DNA from: a virus
IMG/VR virus record: IMGVR_UViG_3300028146_000023
Location: 1 to 37,378 of that record
Reading direction: 5' to 3' (one strand)
DNA length: 37,378 nt
The translations under genes were made by a program, and so were the position numbers. Of this stretch, positions 22,610-30,920 are shown piece after piece. A model generated the notes under the pieces. That model ran no database searches. It had not been told where the DNA came from and saw only the letters and a list, made by a program, of their open reading frames with translations. Numbering within the stretch: the first letter of the stretch is position 1; each line of letters opens with the position of its first letter.

Positions 22610-22882
22610 ATGTCTTTTCTTGGAATGTCGATGCGCAAGCCGGGGCAAGGCTATCAGGATGAAAACGGAATCGACATGGGGCAATCGCAGTATGGCGATA
22701 TGCCTAGTTTTTTGGATGCTGGCCAGCAACAGCCGAACGCTCCCGGAGCGAGACAGATGTTTCTAGGAGGCATAAAGAACGGCAAACCCGGTGGGAACAG
22801 GTTGATGCAAGGACTATCTGGATTTTCAGGCTCAGGCGGTTTCATGGGAGGATTGGGCGACGTGGCGAAGTTTCTCATCTGA
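22610..22882 (+). CDS. small Gly/Gln-rich internal virion protein candidate
   Basis: 90 aa, strong AGGAGGAAGC site before the ATG. The protein starts MSFLGMSMRKPG, is Gln/Gly/Pro-rich and disordered in the middle, and ends in a glycine zipper (GFSGSGGFMGGLGDVAKFLI) that could be a membrane-active helix. Together with its neighbours it is part of the probable ejection set. The function is inferred only. Confidence 0.5.
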   Translation: MSFLGMSMRKPGQGYQDENGIDMGQSQYGDMPSFLDAGQQQPNAPGARQMFLGGIKNGKPGGNRLMQGLSGFSGSGGFMGGLGDVAKFLI

Positions 22883-22888
22883 GGGCTT

Positions 22889-24235
22889 ATGGCGACCATT
22901 AGGAAAATTCTGAATCCGCAGACCTTCGCAGGAGCATTCAGCCCGTGGACAAGCGGCACGTCCAGCTATTCAGGCGATGAAAACAACGCTCCTGATGATG
23001 CCATGCGTCCTGCTCCGGCTCCAGCCAATGCGCGGAGCGGAGTTTCTTTGTCTCCAGCTTTCAACCCGAATACCAGTGCGCAGCCTAACGTGACGCGAGA
23101 CATCTACCAACCGCAACTCAGAGACATCAGTTCGCGTTTACAAGAAGCTTACACCCCACCGGAAGTAGGCGTTGGCGGAACGATTCGGCATGTTCTGGGC
23201 GCACTAATGTCACAGAGAAATCCCCAGCTTGGCAGCATCATCAGCGGGGATTATCAAAGACAACGACAGATTGCCGGACTCACAAAGCAATATGGTCTAA
23301 CGGAAGACGCCATTAATCAGGACAGAGCACAGAAGGCGGCTGAACTTAATCAGCAGAACATCGGTTCAGAGATTAGAGAGCGCGGACGAGCAAACGACAT
23401 TCGCCAACAGGTAGCCGATACAAAGGAAACTCCCCCGCCTAAGACACCTGAAGAACAGGCTTATGCTACAGAGATTGCCAAAGGCACTGACCCGCTGGCG
23501 GCTCTTGAGAAAGTTAAGAACGTAATCAACAAACAGCCCAAGCCTCCTTCGGAAGAGGATAAGGCTCTTTCAGACTACTTGCAGGCGCACAATCTTCCCG
23601 ATAGCCCTGCGAATAGGGACAAGGCTCGCAGCGTTCTAAAGACACGTGACCGCAAAGCGACTGACCCCGATATTGCGGATTTGAACAAGCAATTGAAACA
23701 GGCGCAACTTGTAAAGGCGCAGGAACCAACGGCTGATGAGCAGCGCCGTGCCGACCTTGCGCGAAACATGAATGAGAACCTCGACCAACTAGAGGAAATC
23801 GCCAATCGCAGGCCGGATTTGTTCGGCCCTATTGCCGGACGAATGACGCAAGCCGCTAACGTGATTGGGACAAGCGACCCGGACAAGGCCAAATTAAAAG
23901 CCATCAAGGAATATCTGGGCATGGCTTCTGTGGGCGCTCACGCCATGCGAAACGCGCAGCACGTTGCCACGGCAGCCGATGCAGTGATGAATGGATTTAC
24001 AAACTCACCCGAAGCGATGAAAGCAGCTATCGGAGAAGCGCGAAAGAGTACGGGCACGTTCTTTGCAGATGAGAAACGCAGAGGAAATAAGGCTACTGGT
24101 GGCACTGCACCTGTAGGCGGGGAAACGGCTAAAGATTTTGGCGATGCAGGCGGAAAACCGGAAGGTGCGACTGGAAAACTTTCGGATGGAACGCCCGTGG
24201 TAGTTAAGGGCGGAAGGATTGTGGCCCAACAATGA
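22889..24235 (+). CDS. internal virion protein candidate (448 aa)
   Basis: Low-complexity N-terminus (~1-70), then long helices (REL-type: QPQLRDISSRLQEAYTPPEV; NLDQLEEIANRRPDLFGPIA) and a Gly/Lys/Ala-rich C-terminus. Many Gln and Asn, no cysteine. Fits an ejection or internal core protein. The next gene starts within its stop (ATGA). Homology is not verified. Confidence 0.5.
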   Translation: MATIRKILNPQTFAGAFSPWTSGTSSYSGDENNAPDDAMRPAPAPANARSGVSLSPAFNPNTSAQPNVTRDIYQPQLRDISSRLQEAYTPPEVGVGGTIRHVLGALMSQRNPQLGSIISGDYQRQRQIAGLTKQYGLTEDAINQDRAQKAAELNQQNIGSEIRERGRANDIRQQVADTKETPPPKTPEEQAYATEIAKGTDPLAALEKVKNVINKQPKPPSEEDKALSDYLQAHNLPDSPANRDKARSVLKTRDRKATDPDIADLNKQLKQAQLVKAQEPTADEQRRADLARNMNENLDQLEEIANRRPDLFGPIAGRMTQAANVIGTSDPDKAKLKAIKEYLGMASVGAHAMRNAQHVATAADAVMNGFTNSPEAMKAAIGEARKSTGTFFADEKRRGNKATGGTAPVGGETAKDFGDAGGKPEGATGKLSDGTPVVVKGGRIVAQQ

Positions 24236-25299
24236 GCACAACGCCACAAGTCCTATGGGACCAAGTACAGTGGGACGATGAACCTAAGAAAAAGCCTAGT
24301 TTGCTTAATCGTTTGAATGATTGGTACACAAAAGAAAGCGATGTGCCGAACGACCCCTATGCGATTGGAAAAGGAGTGCTTCCTGCCGGAGGTTCGCAAA
24401 AAGAAAGTCCTCGCAGTGCCACCATGAATACGGCATTGATGAGCGCCGTCCCTCTTACAGGACCAGCTCTTGCGGCACCCATTGCAACCGGATTGGGACT
24501 TGCTGGAGCGGCAGTAGGCAGCAAGTTCGGCAGATATGCAGGCGAAGCGATGGGAGCACCAGACATCGGAGAAGATGTTGGTGGCCTTATGGGTGGCCTT
24601 ATCAGCGGAATGGGCGGAACTAAACTCAGGGAAGCCAATAATTCCGTTGCGGGTGCGTTAAGAAAGCCCGCAACTCCGATGCAAGCGGAACAAGGGATAC
24701 CGGGAAGCGTCAAACCGATTCTTCCTGAAATGCTGCAAAAGTACACGATTCCAGACTGGGCCATTCCTAAAGGAGAAGTCGGCACGCCGACAAATCCGGG
24801 GCCGTTTAATCGCGTTCCGAATCGCGTTTCTCCGCAGTTTCGTGGCGACCCATTCGCTCCGCCAGCACAGGCTGCACCGATTGCCACGAATCCTTTCACG
24901 CCAAAAGGCGAAATTCCTTACGGCAGCGTGATTCAATTGCCGGAACCGAACGAAGCCGTTTCTCCAATCAATCCGAAGTACATGGGTTCCGTTCCTCGCA
25001 ACGAACTTGTAGGCATGGGGAAAAGCAGGACACCGGGCGCTGGCACACAGCTCCAGCAAATCGGCAATAAGGTGATTTACACGCCGCCAGAAGGATTCAA
25101 TCCCCCGAAAGAAGTCACCAGCTTTTCTTCAGAGGGAAAGCCCTACACAATTTCTAACGCAATGGGCATCCGCTGGGCAAAAACTCCGGGGATTCCTGAC
25201 ATTTCAATTCCCAACGGCATGGCTGACGCGGACATCCCCGCTTATATAGCAGAGAAGCAAAAGCTGCAGATAAACGGCAGCAAGGGGCTATTTCAATGA
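24232..25299 (+). CDS. glycine-zipper membrane protein, ejection candidate
   Basis: 355 aa. Residues ~68-115 form a long Gly/Ala-rich hydrophobic stretch (ALAAPIATGLGLAGAAVGSK; GGLMGGLISGMGG) of the glycine-zipper kind, able to insert into membranes; the remainder is proline-rich and probably extended (FNRVPNRVSPQFRGDPFAPP). This is what is expected of a DNA-ejection channel component. No lytic transglycosylase motif is visible. It overlaps the next gene by four bases. Confidence 0.5.
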   Translation: MSTTPQVLWDQVQWDDEPKKKPSLLNRLNDWYTKESDVPNDPYAIGKGVLPAGGSQKESPRSATMNTALMSAVPLTGPALAAPIATGLGLAGAAVGSKFGRYAGEAMGAPDIGEDVGGLMGGLISGMGGTKLREANNSVAGALRKPATPMQAEQGIPGSVKPILPEMLQKYTIPDWAIPKGEVGTPTNPGPFNRVPNRVSPQFRGDPFAPPAQAAPIATNPFTPKGEIPYGSVIQLPEPNEAVSPINPKYMGSVPRNELVGMGKSRTPGAGTQLQQIGNKVIYTPPEGFNPPKEVTSFSSEGKPYTISNAMGIRWAKTPGIPDISIPNGMADADIPAYIAEKQKLQINGSKGLFQ

Positions 25300-28200
25300 A
25301 ACGATGGTTTCTAGCACTGGCGCTTCTTTTCCCTGCTCTGGCTTATGGGCAGGGAAGTAACTATCAGGCCATCATTCTTGGCTCGACAGGAAGGCCAGTT
25401 GGCGGAGCGCAAGTTACTGTCTGTATTGCTAGTTCTCCCGGCGTTCCTTGCTCGCCTACGGTGAATATCTTTCAGGACCAAGCCCTTACAATTGCCCAAT
25501 CCAATCCCATCATCACGGATGCTTTCGGGAACTTCTCCTTTTGGGCTGCTCCGGGAACTTATGAATACACCGTCACGGGGTTAAACGTCGTTGCGCATGG
25601 GCCATTTACAGTCGTTCTGCCTTGCATCGTAGGAGCTTCGTGCGCTTCCGCTGGAGGACTGCCGAATAGTTCCGTTGCTTTCTCTTCTACGCCTTCCTTC
25701 GCGGCCACGACCAACGCCAGCTACTCCACAACCCTCACAGGCAACATCACGGCCATCACCATCACAGGGACGCCAATAAATGGAAACCTGTTGCGCTTCG
25801 CCTTCGATCAGGATGCCACCGGTGGCCGCACAGTAATTTGGCCGGGCAATTTCGTCTTCACTGACGACTTTGCGTTTCGCACGATGCCGCTTGCGAAGAA
25901 TAAGATTACCTTCGTCTACAGCGGCACGAACTGGCACCAACTCGAAAACATACCGGACGGGGCTTTCGATTATTATCCGGTCACGTTTTCAGCGACTCCA
26001 ACGTTCTCCAATTCCCGCGCCGCTGTTTTCGATATGACGCTGAGTGGGAATGTCACTTCATCGGTGTTTACGACGACAGGGCGTGCAGGCACGCAATTCA
26101 TTCTGAATGCTTGCCAGAATGGGGCTGGTGGCTGGACGTTTGCCTTCCCCGGCAACGTGAGCAACCCGCAAGGTTTTACATTTGACACACTCGCTACGCA
26201 CTGTAACCGCATTCTCTATTCATGGACAGGTTCTTTGTGGATTGGCATCGGCGGAGGCTCTGGAGGCGGCGGCGGAACTCCCGGCAACCCAGTAAACACG
26301 TTGCAGAAAAATTCGGCTGGTTCTTTCGCCTCAACAGGAGTCTCAGAAGTTGGCACAACGCTTTCGATTGACGATGACACGAACTCAAAAGGCCCGAACC
26401 CCTATTTCGACATCATGCGCTATGGGGGATATTTCGAACCTTCAAACGCTCCATTGACTGCTTCCTGTAGCATCAACTCCGCCTCCACGACGCTTACTTG
26501 CGCGACGAACACAAGTTTTCAGAATGGGCATGGCATCGTCATTCCGAAGGCTGGACTGCTTCCCCTCACTAGAAACGCTTCGTTCCCCGCGGCTCCGGCA
26601 GTGGGAACCGTCACGCCGCTTTTCGTTTCGGCTGGTTCGACCACTTACACGTACTGCTTCGTGCTTGAAGACTATTTTGGCGGTCTGACAGCTTGCGGCT
26701 CGAATGGTTCAACGACTCTCGGCGCGGCCACGCTTGGTGTCAACACGGTTCCTATAACTGGCGTAGTTCGCGCCAGCGGCCTAGATACATTCACCTGCTC
26801 GACCAACTGCAATGTACAGGTCAACTCGCAGGTACAAATCTCCGGCTTCACTGGCGGCGGAAACTCGCTCGTCAATGGCACTGTCGTGGTCAACTCGCTG
26901 CCCGATGCCACGCACTTCACGATTCTGGCGAACGGGCTGCCCGATTACACGGAATCGGCATCAGGGACTCTTTCCGTCAAAGCCTGCAACGAACTGTTTC
27001 CTTCCGGCCTGCTCACGCAAGAGAGCGTGATTTTGCGGACATGGATTTATCGGAATGGAACACTGGTAGGTGTCTCTCCCGGCCAAGACCCGTACTTTCA
27101 AGATTGCGCACAAGGTGTCTCCGGCCAGCCTTCTTACGTTCCAACCTCCGCGCCGGGTGCGGCGCAAGCGGGCTATCTCGCCACGACGATATCCTCTGGT
27201 GGTGGCACAACGACAATGACGCTGGCGGCTGCTGCGGGCACGACCGTTTCGAGCGTGACGGCGACACACTCGAATGACCAAGCCCTTCTCGCGGCTTATA
27301 CCGCCGCTGTTGCAGCGCATGGCGGCGTTATTCGGATGCCGGTGATTCCAGCAGGCGGGTTTAATTCGTTCCCCTTCAACGCGACGACGAACTTCCAAGC
27401 GGTTACGAACTCAACTGGCTCGACCGTGCGGCTCGAAGTCGCAACCGCAACGCTCAATCAACCGTGGGTAAACCCAGGAGCTTTTGCAATCGAAGGTATC
27501 CCGCAATCCTCGACCTCGTTTGAATACAGCCCGTTGGGTGTACTGAGCGGCCCTGCCCACCCGCTGATTCTGGCTAACGGCACGGCTGGCAACGGCGGCG
27601 TAACGATTAGCAAGGTCAAACTCGTCACCACGCAGACAGGGCAAAGCAGTTTCGTTTCCGACCATAATTTGCGCGCAGGCGGCAACGTCGGTTTCATATT
27701 CAACGACGTAGCTTTTAGCGGAAATTTCGCTTCGGCCATCGTCCTCAAGGGCGGCTTCGACTTTTGGTTCAATCGCGGCACTTGCGCGATGACGGACGTT
27801 GCAGGCTGGGCGGCTCATCCTTGTGCTGAATTTACAAATGCTTCGACGTATCTGAGTGCCAGCGGAACGCAGATGCCGGGGCGCATTTACGAAGACCAAA
27901 TGAACTTTGCCGGTGGCACGGCGAACCAAGTAGACAACTATCCGCTATCGAATCAACCCGGCCCCTCAAGCTCGGGCGGCGGCGATATTTACATCACGCG
28001 GAATCTGCACGAATCAAATGCCGGTCCACATTTGCGCGTGGCTGTGGGCGTTGGCACATCTCTAGGATTCGGAGCGGTCTATAAGTTAAATGGCGTCAAT
28101 TTTGCTGACCAGACAAACGGGTTGCATCAGCCGCTTCTTGAACTCACCGGAAGCCCCGGTACGGGTGGCGTCATCCTCGAAGGCAATCAGGGTGCAGGTC

Positions 28201-30920
28201 AGAATCCCACTATTCTCGGTGGTGGCCCTGCTGCGACGGCTCCAGTCTGCATCAACAACATTTTTACGGTTGGCTGTGGCGCGACACCGAATCAGAGCAT
28301 CAACGGGCAGAACTCGATAAACGATGGCGGAACATACGGAGCAACAAACGGCGGAAGTATGGGCTACCTCATGGGTACGCCAGCGGCTCCGGCTTCGTGC
28401 GTTGTCTCGGCTGGCGGCTCGGTGCCAATAGCGGTTGGAATACAATATTTCATCGTTGCGACAGATCGGCTGAATTTTTCTGTCAATCCATTTGGCGGGC
28501 TTACTCTTCTCGGGCCCTCTTGCTCCGTAACAACAACGAGCGGACAGCAGACCGTGACGATTACGCGGCCGACACTTCCCGCTGGCGCGGTTGGCTGGAC
28601 ATTGTGGCGCGGCGGAGCGGAAGCGAATATCCCAAGCTGCACTACGGCGCTCCCTGCTTCTCAGCTTACTTTCGTAGATACATTTTCATTCACTTGCACA
28701 TTCTCCGCACCGTCATCGAATACGGCTTTCACTTCAGGCATAAACTCAAGTGGCACGACTTCTGCGAATGCGTTCATGTCCGGCTGGTCAATGGGCCAGC
28801 GAACGCTTACCAGCGGCGTGACGCTTGGAAGAAACGATGCGACAGTCTTCGCCAACACGAATGCCGGTTCATTCGCCATCACGCTTAACACGGCGCTAAC
28901 GAGCCAAATTCACATCATCTACAACCTCTCAACCGGCGGAAACACGCTGACGATCCAAACGACTTCCGGAAATATCGACACCGCATCCACGACAACGATT
29001 GCAAACGGCTGCGCAAAGATGTTCACGGTAGACGGGACGAACGCTGAGACGCTGGGTACGAGCTGTGGGAGTGGTGGAAGCGGGAACGTTGCGAACGCGA
29101 ACCAGTATGCTACGCCGTACTATTCGGCTCCCGGCTCTGCAAACAGCATTGCTGGCGTTGCGCCGGCGACAGCAAACAGCCTCTATGTAACTTGCCACAA
29201 CGTTGTGGCAAGCGTTGGCGTTCCCCCATCTGATTGCTTGCCGGGAATCCCGGTAAATTCGCAGACCACAAGCTACACGCTTACGACCAGTGACCGTGCG
29301 GGATACATTATATTTTCTTCCTGCACGACACCAACTCTCACGCTTCCCGCAATCAGCGGAACCACCGCTTCAAATCTTCCATTCCGCGTTTTCAACGGTT
29401 GCTCCGGCAATCTAACTATCGCGCCGACGACGCAGACGATCTCAGCAGATGGCGGCGGACAGGTAAGCTCCATTATCGTCTTCCCTAACTGGTGGGCGAC
29501 AGTCACCGAAGACAGTACGCCGAACTGGTTCGCCATTCGCACCGCGAGTCTCGCTGGATACGCCACCGGTTGCACGGCGACGAACTTCAACGCTTCGACC
29601 GGAATCGTTTGCGCGACGTTGCCGGTGGTTTCGGGCGTCAACTCCCAAACTGCGACCTACACGGCAGTGGCGGGAGACAGCGGCAAAATTATCGTAATGG
29701 ATTGTTCTAGCTGCACCTTGAACCTTCCGGCTTCTCCTCCCGCTTCGCCCTGGGGCATCTTCATCGAAAATGTAAATGCGACTTCACTGACCGTAAACCG
29801 CAATGGCCTCAACATCGACAAAGCAGCGTCGAATCTTACACTCACGCAGAATCAGGGTGTGTGGGTCACGCATGACGGTTCGAACTACTTCACTTCTCGC
29901 GGAGTAGGAGGCGGTGGAGGCGGCGGGGCCGTGCGGTGGGATCAAATTACCGATCCTTCCGGTAATTTCCTTCGTTTGATGGGCGCGAATTTGACGGAAT
30001 TTGATTACACCTCTGCGCTGGCAAACGCTTGGAAGATCACGAATACGACGGCAGCAACCGTCACGACACCACAGAGTTCTCCACAGTTCAACGTCGTATG
30101 CGGGCAAGAGTGGACGGGAGCGGGCGCGAGCACCGAAAGCTGCCTCCGGTTACAAATTATTCCAGCGACTGGATTAAACGTACAGCCGACGGTTCACTAC
30201 GATCTAACCACATCATCCACCAATGGAAATCCGGCGCATATTTTTAGCGGGAAGGTTTATACCTCTTCAACTGGTGCATTCGATGTCGGCCTGCAAGGAA
30301 GCAGGTTGGCCGCTATGGACACGAGCGGTTTTGATTCGTCTTGCGGTGCGCGCGGCCACTACTTCTCGACAACGGCAAACATCGACGGCGGCGCGAACGC
30401 TGCCGGTATGGGCTGCCTGAAGGCGAATCTCATCACCTTCAACGGCCCTGGCATCAATGACGAACTAGCGATTTTCGTTGGCGCGAATAGCCAGCGGCAA
30501 GTTGCTTCGAGCTACACAAATGCAACGACAACGCCATCCACGTTCCAGACGTGGTCGCTCGCAGCCTCGGCGCACAACTACGCTTATCACTGCGATCTGG
30601 TTTATCAGTCGTCGGCTTCGACAGCGACCCTTGCACTTTCGTTCAATGCGTCAGTAGCGCCTACGTCCCTCATGGGACACGCGCGAATCTTCTCGACGCT
30701 CACCGGCACAAGCACCGACGCGACGGTGACGACAACCTCTTCCGGCAACGTCGCGGTTCTGACCGGAGCAACTCCGAACGCAACCTCGACCAATTACGAA
30801 GCCACTTTTAGCGGAACGATTGAATGGGGCTCGTCAGCTGGAACGTTTGCGATTCAGGCAGCAGCAGGCGGAACTGGAACCGTGACAATTCTGAGGGGCA
30901 GTGCATGCTATCTCTACTAA
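25296..30920 (+). CDS. giant multidomain tailspike/fibre with signal peptide
   Basis: 1874 aa. Residues 1-19 are a Sec signal peptide (MKRWFLALALLFPALAYG|Q). Domain order: carboxypeptidase-regulatory-like (20-105); two related beta repeats (~126-215 and ~226-320) ending in FVYSGTNWHQLEN and LYSWTGSLWIGIG; a Gly linker (~318-332); a beta domain with HTL-like core (~480-560); a right-handed beta-helix of tailspike/pectate-lyase type (~660-1010, beginning DQALLAAYTAAVAAHGGVIR); a Cys-bearing FN3-like region (~1030-1150); three fibre repeats (~1165, ~1325 and ~1453 onward; last two with IxxxxCxxxTLxLPA); and a C-terminal beta sandwich ending VTILRGSACYLY. No catalytic site is assigned. Paired cysteines fit an oxidising compartment. 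Confidence 0.8.
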   Translation: MKRWFLALALLFPALAYGQGSNYQAIILGSTGRPVGGAQVTVCIASSPGVPCSPTVNIFQDQALTIAQSNPIITDAFGNFSFWAAPGTYEYTVTGLNVVAHGPFTVVLPCIVGASCASAGGLPNSSVAFSSTPSFAATTNASYSTTLTGNITAITITGTPINGNLLRFAFDQDATGGRTVIWPGNFVFTDDFAFRTMPLAKNKITFVYSGTNWHQLENIPDGAFDYYPVTFSATPTFSNSRAAVFDMTLSGNVTSSVFTTTGRAGTQFILNACQNGAGGWTFAFPGNVSNPQGFTFDTLATHCNRILYSWTGSLWIGIGGGSGGGGGTPGNPVNTLQKNSAGSFASTGVSEVGTTLSIDDDTNSKGPNPYFDIMRYGGYFEPSNAPLTASCSINSASTTLTCATNTSFQNGHGIVIPKAGLLPLTRNASFPAAPAVGTVTPLFVSAGSTTYTYCFVLEDYFGGLTACGSNGSTTLGAATLGVNTVPITGVVRASGLDTFTCSTNCNVQVNSQVQISGFTGGGNSLVNGTVVVNSLPDATHFTILANGLPDYTESASGTLSVKACNELFPSGLLTQESVILRTWIYRNGTLVGVSPGQDPYFQDCAQGVSGQPSYVPTSAPGAAQAGYLATTISSGGGTTTMTLAAAAGTTVSSVTATHSNDQALLAAYTAAVAAHGGVIRMPVIPAGGFNSFPFNATTNFQAVTNSTGSTVRLEVATATLNQPWVNPGAFAIEGIPQSSTSFEYSPLGVLSGPAHPLILANGTAGNGGVTISKVKLVTTQTGQSSFVSDHNLRAGGNVGFIFNDVAFSGNFASAIVLKGGFDFWFNRGTCAMTDVAGWAAHPCAEFTNASTYLSASGTQMPGRIYEDQMNFAGGTANQVDNYPLSNQPGPSSSGGGDIYITRNLHESNAGPHLRVAVGVGTSLGFGAVYKLNGVNFADQTNGLHQPLLELTGSPGTGGVILEGNQGAGQNPTILGGGPAATAPVCINNIFTVGCGATPNQSINGQNSINDGGTYGATNGGSMGYLMGTPAAPASCVVSAGGSVPIAVGIQYFIVATDRLNFSVNPFGGLTLLGPSCSVTTTSGQQTVTITRPTLPAGAVGWTLWRGGAEANIPSCTTALPASQLTFVDTFSFTCTFSAPSSNTAFTSGINSSGTTSANAFMSGWSMGQRTLTSGVTLGRNDATVFANTNAGSFAITLNTALTSQIHIIYNLSTGGNTLTIQTTSGNIDTASTTTIANGCAKMFTVDGTNAETLGTSCGSGGSGNVANANQYATPYYSAPGSANSIAGVAPATANSLYVTCHNVVASVGVPPSDCLPGIPVNSQTTSYTLTTSDRAGYIIFSSCTTPTLTLPAISGTTASNLPFRVFNGCSGNLTIAPTTQTISADGGGQVSSIIVFPNWWATVTEDSTPNWFAIRTASLAGYATGCTATNFNASTGIVCATLPVVSGVNSQTATYTAVAGDSGKIIVMDCSSCTLNLPASPPASPWGIFIENVNATSLTVNRNGLNIDKAASNLTLTQNQGVWVTHDGSNYFTSRGVGGGGGGGAVRWDQITDPSGNFLRLMGANLTEFDYTSALANAWKITNTTAATVTTPQSSPQFNVVCGQEWTGAGASTESCLRLQIIPATGLNVQPTVHYDLTTSSTNGNPAHIFSGKVYTSSTGAFDVGLQGSRLAAMDTSGFDSSCGARGHYFSTTANIDGGANAAGMGCLKANLITFNGPGINDELAIFVGANSQRQVASSYTNATTTPSTFQTWSLAASAHNYAYHCDLVYQSSASTATLALSFNASVAPTSLMGHARIFSTLTGTSTDATVTTTSSGNVAVLTGATPNATSTNYEATFSGTIEWGSSAGTFAIQAAAGGTGTVTILRGSACYLY

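Noticed and set aside
26693-27277. 194-codon plus-strand frame inside the spike gene
   Set aside because: Arg/Trp/His-rich out-of-frame translation of a repetitive beta protein.
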